Assembly: GCA_023391835.1 (NCBI GenBank)
Contig: JAEWAE010000060.1
Span: 1-28,508 of the forward strand
Direction: 5' to 3'
Length of the DNA stretch: 28,508 nucleotides
Source of the DNA: Bacillota bacterium
Lineage (GTDB): Bacteria; Bacillota; Clostridia; Oscillospirales; Ethanoligenentaceae
Shown: positions 1 through 6,294 of the stretch, piece after piece
How positions within the stretch are numbered: position 1 is the first letter of the stretch
Layout of the letters: each line of letters starts with the position of its first letter
Position numbers and translations under genes: made by a program
The notes under the pieces: generated by a model
The model's input: only the letters and a program-made list of their open reading frames with translations
Told to the model about the DNA's origin: nothing
Database searches by the model: none

Positions 1-6
1 GTTGGC

Positions 7-46
7 GGGGGGGGGGGGGGGGGCCTCTGCGGCCCCCCCCCCCCCC
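7..46. repeat. Homopolymer G/C inverted repeat (17 G, then 14 C)
   Basis: A run of 17 G (7-23) is followed by CCTCTGCGG and a run of 14 C (33-46). The arms (10-25 and 31-46) can pair into a 16-bp stem made only of G-C pairs with a 5-nt loop. It lies just beyond the stop codon of the leftward peptidase gene, so it could stall or end that transcript, although no T-run follows it in that direction. Runs of this length are prone to slippage and sequencing error, so their exact length is doubtful. Confidence 0.8.
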
Positions 47-71
47 GCTTTGCTTTTCCGGTACGCCGGAG

Positions 72-917
72 TCATCCGATTCCAAAAAGCCGGCGCCGCT
101 TTTCGGGCGGGGCCGTCATGGCATCCAGAATATAGTCGTACACCTGATGCATCGCCGCCGGCTGCACCCACTGCACCCCGTCGTGAAAGGCGCCGTGCAT
201 GGTGCCGGCCACTTCCAGCTGACTCAGGATCTGCCGGAATTCCGGCGGGAGGCCCAGAAACGAGCCGTTATACGACGCCAGCACATCCATATAGCGAGCG
301 TCCCACTGCGGCATGATCGCCAGGCTGAGCACCGGCTGTCTGTGGGCGTGGAAACAGATATCGTCGCTTTCGGGCAGATAGCGCACCACCCGCCCGCCGT
401 AGCGCCGGAGCCGTTCCTTGTCGCAAAAGGGTCGGGCAGCCGCCCGGCTCGGGCTGCCGTGGCTGCATACGGTCAGCGTGTCGCCATAGCCGCACATATC
501 CAGGTTGACAATGGCGGCGTAGACCCGCTCCCCCGCCTGCGACTCAAAGAGCCGGGCGCCGGAGTGTCCGTCCTCTTCCCCGTCGAAAAAGGCAAACCCG
601 GCCCGCACGCCCTGCCGGCGCAGCTCATCGGCAAGCTGTGTCAGGATGGCCACCGCCGCGCCGTTGTCGTTGGCCCCGCTGCTGGCGGGGTAGGCGTCGT
701 AATGGGCGCAGAAAAGCACGGAGGGCTCCGCCTCCTCCGGTTCCAGCAAAAAGTTGCATACCCCCCGCGGCTTTTGCTCGGTGGGTTCGGATTGCTGAAG
801 CCGGAAGGCGAAGCCCTTCCGTGCCAGAATATCCCGCATGGCCGCCCGGCGGGCGTCCGGGTCGGGAACGGCGATCTGCCGGAGCGTGGAAAGCATCGCG
901 TCCTCAGCCTGTGCCAT
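72..917 (-). CDS. M28-family zinc aminopeptidase-like protein
   Basis: A 281-residue protein with the M28 (aminopeptidase Y/S-type) co-catalytic zinc signature: HYD (H72, D74), the bridging aspartate in GANDNGA (D84), the adjacent acid pair in FFDGEEDGHSG (E114 as general base, E115 as ligand), NLDMCG (D140), and a late histidine (H241 or H245). Family knowledge gives hydrolysis of N-terminal residues or small amide and peptide substrates. No signal peptide is visible, so the enzyme is probably cytoplasmic. It is the last gene of a leftward operon, 30 bp after the cyclase gene. The ATG at 917 has a purine-rich GGAAAGGACGGGAGGG stretch upstream. An internal ATG seven codons later is possible. 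The substrate is unknown; the operon context suggests a small amide rather than bulk protein. Confidence 0.85.
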   Translation of the reverse strand: MAQAEDAMLSTLRQIAVPDPDARRAAMRDILARKGFAFRLQQSEPTEQKPRGVCNFLLEPEEAEPSVLFCAHYDAYPASSGANDNGAAVAILTQLADELRRQGVRAGFAFFDGEEDGHSGARLFESQAGERVYAAIVNLDMCGYGDTLTVCSHGSPSRAAARPFCDKERLRRYGGRVVRYLPESDDICFHAHRQPVLSLAIMPQWDARYMDVLASYNGSFLGLPPEFRQILSQLEVAGTMHGAFHDGVQWVQPAAMHQVYDYILDAMTAPPEKRRRLFGIG

Positions 918-947
918 TACCCTCCCGTCCTTTCCTTCGCGCCGATC

Positions 948-1637
948 TTACCGGCTGAATTCGCTCAGGCCCTCGATGGCGTAGGCCCGCACGGGGCAGG
1001 AATCCAGCCCCTTGATGGGCAGCGGGCTGTAGCTCATGAAAAACGTATCGGTGGTTAGCTTGTCGAGATTCTTGAGCACTTCAAGGAAGACGATGTTTTT
1101 CGCCATCAGGATGTCGTGAAACGGCTTGACATTCTCGAGGCTGTCCTCAATGGAAACCCCGTCGCCGAAGCCCACGCACTTGACTTTCCTGGCGGCAAAC
1201 CACTTGGCGCTGTCCTCGCCCACGACCAGACGATGGTCGTCGGGGCCGTTGGTGGCCGGCGTGAAGGGGGTCAGCTTGTGGGGGCTGTCGAGCAAAACGA
1301 TGTCGCCCTCATGGATACGGTCGCCGCAGGCTTTTTCCAGGTCTTTGCCGGTGATCTGGGCGTTTTCCGGCAGATCCAGCACCACATAGATGGCGCGGCC
1401 CATGAAAGTATCCAGCGGGAGCGCTTCCACATCCGGCCAATTGTCGTCGTGATGGTAGGGGCATTCGCAGTGAGTACCCAAATGGCTCATCAGATCCATA
1501 TAGGTGTGATAGTCGGGGATCATTCCGCCGGTGTTGAACCGGTACATATGGCAGCGGCGCGTCTCGGTCTTGGGGTCGAGATGCTTGGTCAAATCGACGA
1601 TGCGGAGTTTTCCCATCTGAAAAACAACCTGATCCAT
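948..1637 (-). CDS. Cyclase family protein (kynurenine formamidase/isatin hydrolase-like)
   Basis: A 229-residue metal-dependent hydrolase of the cyclase family (KynB-like). Members open or hydrolyse formamides, lactams and related amides using a metal bound by the motif HxGTHxDxPxH. Here the motif reads HLGTHCECPYHH (H52, H56, E58, H62), so the usual aspartate is glutamate and a cysteine precedes the proline. Further family landmarks are IVDLTKHL near the N-terminus, DIVLLDS, and VGFGDGVSIED near residue 165. I chose ATG at 1637 because AGGAGG lies 8 nt upstream. A longer reading from 1664 would place this ribosome site inside the gene. The gene lies 76 bp after the PanE-like gene and 30 bp before the peptidase gene. 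No other tryptophan-pathway gene is present, so kynurenine is unlikely to be the substrate. Confidence 0.85.
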   Translation of the reverse strand: MDQVVFQMGKLRIVDLTKHLDPKTETRRCHMYRFNTGGMIPDYHTYMDLMSHLGTHCECPYHHDDNWPDVEALPLDTFMGRAIYVVLDLPENAQITGKDLEKACGDRIHEGDIVLLDSPHKLTPFTPATNGPDDHRLVVGEDSAKWFAARKVKCVGFGDGVSIEDSLENVKPFHDILMAKNIVFLEVLKNLDKLTTDTFFMSYSPLPIKGLDSCPVRAYAIEGLSEFSR

Positions 1638-1713
1638 TTTGACAGCCTCCTGTTTTACATACAATGAGCAAATCTATCGGCAGAGCCGGCCGAAGCCGGT
1701 GGGAACCGGCAAA

Positions 1714-2646
1714 TCAGCACCCCGCCTGCCCGGCGGAGCCTTTGGCTTCCAGCGCGTGGATCAGCCCGACCAGGAATTCATGGCTGGGGGCCGGCACGCC
1801 GCATTTATGCGCCGCGCGCACCACGCTGCCGCTGATGAAATCCACTTCGGTGCGGCGCCCCCGGCGGATGTCGGCATAGATGCTGGTCAGACCGGCCGGG
1901 CTGTTTTCGCAGACCCGGCGCACCTCTGCGACTTTTTCGTCATAGTCGAACGTCATGCCCATGGCGGCGGCCACATCCACCGCTTCGCGGATCAGCCGAC
2001 GGCAAAGATCCCATGCGTTTTCATTTTGCACAATGAAGCCCATCGGCACCTGCAGGGCGCCCGTGAGCGCGCTGGCAGAGACATTGGTAAACATCTTGTT
2101 CCAGATCATTTTCTGCACTTGGTCGGATACGTCGGCTTCCAGCCCGCAGGCAGTGAAGGCGTCGGCCAGCGGCTGCAGCCGTTTCACGTCGCCGGTAATG
2201 CAGCCGATATGCGTGATGCCGCTGCCGCCGTGATTGGAAACTCCCGGCTGAGACACGTTGGCGTTATGCTGGGTGGTGCCGATGACCACATGGGCCTCAT
2301 CGACAAATTTACCGAGGATTTCCTCATGGCCGCTGCCGTTCTGCAGCGTCATCAGACAGGTATCGGGGCCGATGATGCCCCGGTTTTTCGCCAGCGCCGA
2401 CTCGCTGAACATGGCCTTGACGAAAATCACAACCAGATCGATCGGACCCATACCCGCGGTGCTGAGCACCGCCCGGGGATGGTAGGTGTCCACGCGGCCG
2501 TCCGGCTCGCGCACCTTCATGCCCTCGGCGTTGATTTTCGCCACCAGCCCGGGGTTTACATCGATCACCGTCACATCGTTATGCCGACTCAGATAGGCGC
2601 TGAAAAGTCCGCCCATCGCGCCGCAGCCCAAAACCGCGATTCTCAC
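1714..2646 (-). CDS. Ketopantoate reductase (PanE/ApbA)-family dehydrogenase
   Basis: A 310-residue NAD(P)H-dependent 2-hydroxyacid dehydrogenase of the PanE/ApbA fold. The N-terminal Rossmann motif GCGAMG (7-12) binds the nucleotide. The catalytic lysine is in WNKMFTN (K184), and the C-terminal domain has the conserved RRTEVDFISG segment. The family reduces 2-dehydropantoate, but many members act on other 2-keto acids. No panB, panC or panD gene is nearby and the gene sits in a catabolic-looking operon, so a role other than pantothenate synthesis is likely (inference). The start is GTG at 2646, with AGGAGG 8 nt upstream; the 17 extra upstream codons have no such support. It follows the GntR gene by 94 bp. 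Confidence 0.87.
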   Translation of the reverse strand: MRIAVLGCGAMGGLFSAYLSRHNDVTVIDVNPGLVAKINAEGMKVREPDGRVDTYHPRAVLSTAGMGPIDLVVIFVKAMFSESALAKNRGIIGPDTCLMTLQNGSGHEEILGKFVDEAHVVIGTTQHNANVSQPGVSNHGGSGITHIGCITGDVKRLQPLADAFTACGLEADVSDQVQKMIWNKMFTNVSASALTGALQVPMGFIVQNENAWDLCRRLIREAVDVAAAMGMTFDYDEKVAEVRRVCENSPAGLTSIYADIRRGRRTEVDFISGSVVRAAHKCGVPAPSHEFLVGLIHALEAKGSAGQAGC

Positions 2647-2740
2647 TGAAGGGTCCTCCTTTGACAGACCGGCGTCACCCGCCTGAACGGAAAACACCGT
2701 TTACACCATGCATGGCGTATCAGAATCCGACATGCCAAAT

Positions 2741-3427
2741 TTATATGAAATACTGGGGATACCTTTCCTTTAACCCCGCCAACAGAGACACTGCCAGCGA
2801 GAAGCACTCCGTCATCCGTGCACAGGCCGCGTCGCTGTCGCGCTGCCGCAGCGCCTGCACAATCGCCTCGTGCTGCCTCACCAGCCGGTTCCATACGGTC
2901 ATGTCATCCACCAGCTGCAGCATGCGCGTCAGATCGGCACTGATGCGGTACATGGTCTGAAAGACCGGCATATACCCGGCCAAGCGGAAAAGTTCCCGGA
3001 AAAATTCGGTTCTCAACTGCTCCATGGCGGCCGACGCAGCCCGGGGTAGCGCTTCTTTTTCCTGCTCGGCGCAGCGGGCGAGCGGCTGTAGCTCTTCCGG
3101 CGAGTGACGCTGCACATAGAGCGTTTCCAGCACAGCCAGACTCAGCTTCAGGCCGATCCGCGCCGCCTGGAGAATGCGGTCACTGTGGAGTCTGGGAATA
3201 AACGTGCCGCGCTGCGGCTCGATTTCCAGCATCTTTTCCCGCGCCAGACGTGCGAACGTGTCATGCACCGGCGTACGGCTGACACCCAGTTGCTGCGCCA
3301 TTTCGGCTTCGCTGAGCTTCTCACCCGGCAGCAGCTGCATGTTGAGGATCTGTATCTTGATGATGCGGTAAGAAAAGCTCCGCGCGTTTTCCCGCGGGAG
3401 ATGCGCCGCATGATATCGGGCCAGCAA
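2741..3427 (-). CDS. GntR-family transcriptional regulator, FadR/FCD subfamily
   Basis: A 228-residue regulator. The winged helix occupies about residues 15-80 and carries the GntR signature LLPGEKLSE, LGVSRTPVHD and PQRGTF; an all-helical FCD effector domain follows (about 90-228). FCD domains usually bind carboxylated effectors, often through a metal held by Asp and three His. In this protein the D..FH position reads EFFREL and the last histidine site reads TECF, so most ligands appear lost; only the His in RQHEAI is evident. The start is TTG at 3427 with AAAGGGG 7 nt upstream; no in-frame ATG lies before the HTH. It is the first gene of the leftward operon and a likely regulator of both flanking gene sets. 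Confidence 0.88.
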   Translation of the reverse strand: MLARYHAAHLPRENARSFSYRIIKIQILNMQLLPGEKLSEAEMAQQLGVSRTPVHDTFARLAREKMLEIEPQRGTFIPRLHSDRILQAARIGLKLSLAVLETLYVQRHSPEELQPLARCAEQEKEALPRAASAAMEQLRTEFFRELFRLAGYMPVFQTMYRISADLTRMLQLVDDMTVWNRLVRQHEAIVQALRQRDSDAACARMTECFSLAVSLLAGLKERYPQYFI

Positions 3428-3793
3428 GGCAATACCCCTTTGTTAGTTATTCGGAAACAGCTTTCGATTATACTATACTTGAATTTTGGGGGCTTTGCAA
3501 CCGCGGGTGAGCGGCCAATGCCGCATGCCAGCGCCGTTGCAGATATATTACCGGTCGATATTTAATTGATGCGGCAACTTGTATGCCAGTCGCCTTGCTA
3601 TAATATTATCATGATTTCGCAGAATGTCAACTATCCTGCAAATTTCCAATAATTTTTTTATATAATCTATTGAATTTGCCAAACCGTCATGCTATTATTA
3701 GCGTGCAAACCGGTTGATTGGGTTTTTCAACCGAATATCTTGTATTCTTGCATGGCAGGGAATGCTTCCCAGTTTGTTAAGGAGTTGGTCCAT
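3428..3793. other. AT-rich divergent intergenic region between two GntR genes
   Basis: This 366-bp stretch is much richer in A+T than the surrounding genes, especially 3590-3700. It holds the leftward promoter and, on the plus strand, two TATAAT hexamers (3599-3604 and 3661-3666) that could serve the rightward GntR gene; neither has a convincing -35 partner at 16-18 bp. No clean palindromic GntR operator could be picked out by eye. Confidence 0.5.
3472..3500 (-). promoter_or_regulatory. Sigma-70-type promoter of the leftward GntR operon
   Basis: On the minus strand TTGCAA (3495-3500) is separated by 17 bp from TATAGT (3472-3477), about 45 bp before the TTG start. A second TATAAT-like hexamer overlaps it just downstream. 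This is a plausible vegetative promoter for the regulator and the three genes behind it. Confidence 0.5.
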
Positions 3794-4522
3794 TTGCCGG
3801 ATTCTCTGCAAATCCCATCGGCCGCACGGCTGGCTCCTCACGAGGGCATTTATGAGCAGCTGCGTCGGCGCATCATCCTTTTCGACCTGCTGCCCGGCGA
3901 GACGCTCAGCGAAAACAGCCTGGCCGCCGATCTGGGTGTCAGCCGTACGCCGATCCGCGACGCGCTGGCCCGCTTGCAGGATGAAGGCTGCATCCGCGTA
4001 TATCCCCAGCGGGGCACAAAGGTTTCCCATATATCGCTGGAGCGGGTGCGGCAGGCGGTATTTCTCACCAAAGTGCTCGAGCAGGATGCACTGGCGGCGC
4101 TGTGCGCGGCGGGGTTGAGCGAAGCACAGATCAAACAGGTCAGTGACAGTCTGGCCCGGCAGCACCGGCTTTACGACGCGCAGCAGTTTGAAGATCTGCT
4201 TTGGGAGGATTGCCGCCTGCATGCAATGTCTTTTGAATTCTGCAATCAAAGACTTTCCTGGACGGCGATCCGCACCATCGACTGCGATCTGTTGCGCGTG
4301 CAGTTTTTAATCATCCGCACGTTCAGCTACAAGGCACAGATGGCAGCGGTTTCCAGTTGGGAAAGCAACATGACCGAGCACCGCATGATTCTGGACGCTT
4401 TGCGCAAGCGGGATTCCGACGCTGTATATTTGCTCAGCGACAATCATCTGGGCCAGATCATGTGGAAAGCGGACAACCTGCGCCGCATCTATCCCGAGTA
4501 TTTCGCCTCCGGCGCCGAATAA
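3794..4522 (+). CDS. GntR-family transcriptional regulator, FadR/FCD subfamily (second copy)
   Basis: A 242-residue regulator with the GntR winged helix (LLPGETLSE, LGVSRTPIRD, PQRGTKV, about residues 15-80) and an FCD domain. Here the metal-site pattern is largely kept: EDCRLH, then EHRMI and DNHLG. The start is TTG at 3794 because AAGGAG (3779-3784) lies 9 nt upstream. With this start the HTH falls at the same residue numbers as in the divergent GntR (LSE at 38-40, LGVSRTP at 47-53 in both), which supports both start choices and shows that the two are paralogues. An ATG at 3752 would add 14 residues but has no ribosome site. Both proteins end in a Tyr-Pro-x-Tyr-Phe motif. It precedes the permease gene by 267 bp and probably controls the rightward catabolic genes. 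Confidence 0.87.
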   Translation: MPDSLQIPSAARLAPHEGIYEQLRRRIILFDLLPGETLSENSLAADLGVSRTPIRDALARLQDEGCIRVYPQRGTKVSHISLERVRQAVFLTKVLEQDALAALCAAGLSEAQIKQVSDSLARQHRLYDAQQFEDLLWEDCRLHAMSFEFCNQRLSWTAIRTIDCDLLRVQFLIIRTFSYKAQMAAVSSWESNMTEHRMILDALRKRDSDAVYLLSDNHLGQIMWKADNLRRIYPEYFASGAE

Positions 4523-4678
4523 GCGCCCCAAAATACGAAAGACTATTTGCGAGCTGATTTATCCGCTGGGCGCCGCAAGGCGTTTCCGATTTCACTCCAC
4601 GATCTATTCTCATTTTTTATATTACACGTTCGATTCAAAAACCGTTTCTGTTCCTGTCTCTGTTTTCGTTTGTCTGCT

Positions 4679-4695
4679 GTTTATTTCAAATAAAC
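4679..4695. promoter_or_regulatory. Perfect 17-bp palindrome upstream of the permease gene
   Basis: GTTTATTT, a central C, and AAATAAAC form a perfect 8-bp inverted repeat about 95 bp before the permease start. It is a candidate operator, for example for one of the GntR proteins. The role is inferred only from symmetry and place. Confidence 0.35.
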
Positions 4696-4789
4696 CGCAA
4701 GAGCCATCCTTGAGGAAGGGAAGTGAAACCGCAAGCGCGTTCTGGTGCAGCATTCATCATCGATCCAAACTGGAAAGGGGCTTTTCTGA

Positions 4790-6181
4790 TTGGAGTACGT
4801 ACTTGGGATTTTGTTCCTCCTCTCCTTCTTCGGCCTGGCATATTACTGCATGAAGGGCCACAACCTGATGATCGGCTTTCTGATCATCACGGTGCTGTGG
4901 ACGGTCATGTCGCTGGGCGGCACGGCGCTTGTGCCACATAGCTTCCTGACGGCCAACAAAGCGCTGCTTTTCGGCGCCGGCACAAAGATCAAGCTCGTCG
5001 ACATACTCAACAAAATCTTCCAGACCGCGCCGGAAAGCTGGGGCACTACGCTTGTCAACGTGTGCTGGGGCGCCTGGTTCGGCCGTGTGCTGATGGACAC
5101 CGGCATTGCCTCCACCCTGATCCGCAAGACGGTGGAACTGGGCGGTGACCGGCCGATCATCACGGTCACGCTGCTGAATGTGGTCACGGCCCTGATTTTC
5201 ACCGCTATGACGGGTGCCGGCCCGGTCATCGCCATCGGCGTGATCGTGCTGCCCATCATGATGTCGCTGGGCATTTCCAAGTCCATCTCGCTGTTTTCCT
5301 TTATGGGCTCCGTGGCGGCCGGCATCTATCTCAACCCGGTCAACTTCGCCCAGTACCGTGCATTTTTTGTGGATGCCAATAAAATGCCCAAGTTTACCCT
5401 CGGCTGGTATGCGATGCACTGGGGCTACGCGGCCATGGTCATCATGCTGGTCGTGACCACTGTGCTCACCGCTGTCTACATCACCCGCAACAAGCGCAGC
5501 CACGCCTGGGCCGCACAGACCCGCTCGGCCGACGCGCAAAAGGACGCTCCCTTCTATACGCTGATCCTGCCGTTCGTGCCGGTCGTGCTCAAAATCTGGC
5601 TGGATTTTTCCGTCATCGGCGGCTTCGTCATCGCCGGTTTCCTGGCGCTGTTCCTCTGCGGGCGCATGAAGGGCTCCTTCAAAGAGAACTGCCAGCTGGT
5701 TAACAAGCTTTATTATGACGGCGTGGTCGACACCGCTCCGCTGATCGGCTTCCTGCTGACGTTGCCGATGTTCAACTCTGTCGCCACCTATGCTTCCCCC
5801 TACTTCAAAGCCATCCTCGGCTCGATCATGCCGCGCACCGAAGTGATCGTGTGCATCGTGTTCGCCCTGCTGCTTGGGCTGGGCTTTTTCCGCGGCCCGA
5901 TGACGCTGGTCGGCTGCGGCGCCGCCACTCTGGGCGTGCTTTCGAACGTGGCGAAATTCTCGGTTCCTTTCCTTTACAGTGTCTTTGCCATCCCGACCAT
6001 CACGGTCAACATCGGCTCCTGCATCACGCAGTCCTGGGTGGCATGGGGCCTCGCTTACACCAAAGTGGATTCCAAGAGCTTCCTCAAGCTTTCGATCCCC
6101 AACGCCTATATTTCCGGCGTGCTGCTGTATGCGATGACGCTGCTGACGGTGACGCATCTGGGCGCTCAGTGGTTCCTGTGA
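4790..6181 (+). CDS. Ion-transporter-superfamily permease (CitMHS/GntP/DctM-like)
   Basis: A 463-residue very hydrophobic protein with about 11-12 membrane segments, the usual size for secondary carriers of organic anions. It begins with a hydrophobic helix (EYVLGILFLLSFFGLAYYC). Two glycine-rich hairpin-like segments (TAMTGAGPVIAIGVIVLP near 143-160, and FFRGPMTLVGCGAATLGVL in the second half) match the two-repeat plan of the ion-transporter superfamily. The family imports citrate, gluconate, C4-dicarboxylates and similar acids; the substrate here is probably the acid catabolised by the neighbouring enzymes (inference). The start is TTG at 4790 with AAAGGGG 9 nt upstream. A terminator follows at 6204-6238, so the permease and the genes downstream may be transcribed at different levels. 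Confidence 0.8.
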   Translation: MEYVLGILFLLSFFGLAYYCMKGHNLMIGFLIITVLWTVMSLGGTALVPHSFLTANKALLFGAGTKIKLVDILNKIFQTAPESWGTTLVNVCWGAWFGRVLMDTGIASTLIRKTVELGGDRPIITVTLLNVVTALIFTAMTGAGPVIAIGVIVLPIMMSLGISKSISLFSFMGSVAAGIYLNPVNFAQYRAFFVDANKMPKFTLGWYAMHWGYAAMVIMLVVTTVLTAVYITRNKRSHAWAAQTRSADAQKDAPFYTLILPFVPVVLKIWLDFSVIGGFVIAGFLALFLCGRMKGSFKENCQLVNKLYYDGVVDTAPLIGFLLTLPMFNSVATYASPYFKAILGSIMPRTEVIVCIVFALLLGLGFFRGPMTLVGCGAATLGVLSNVAKFSVPFLYSVFAIPTITVNIGSCITQSWVAWGLAYTKVDSKSFLKLSIPNAYISGVLLYAMTLLTVTHLGAQWFL

Positions 6182-6203
6182 TTGTCCCGTCGTGTATCAA
6201 CTG

Positions 6204-6238
6204 AAAAGGCGCCGCTATCTCAGGGTGGCGGCGCTTTT
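6204..6238 (+). terminator. Intrinsic terminator after the permease gene
   Basis: GCGCCGC (6209-6215) pairs with GCGGCGC (6228-6234) around a 12-nt loop. It is flanked by AAAA on the left and TTTT on the right, giving a typical rho-independent hairpin 23 bp after the stop codon. Confidence 0.8.
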
Positions 6239-6294
6239 CACTCATATATTTGGACTTTGCATTTTTTATCTAAAGGTCTTTAGGAGGTTTCCCA

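Noticed and set aside
4723..4736. Catabolite-repression (cre)-like site TGAAACCGCAAGCG
   Set aside because: It misses at least two conserved positions of the cre consensus and the site is not symmetrical.
4757..6157. 466-codon minus-strand frame rich in His, Asp and Gln
   Set aside because: It is the complement of the hydrophobic carrier gene; the composition is what a reversed membrane protein yields.
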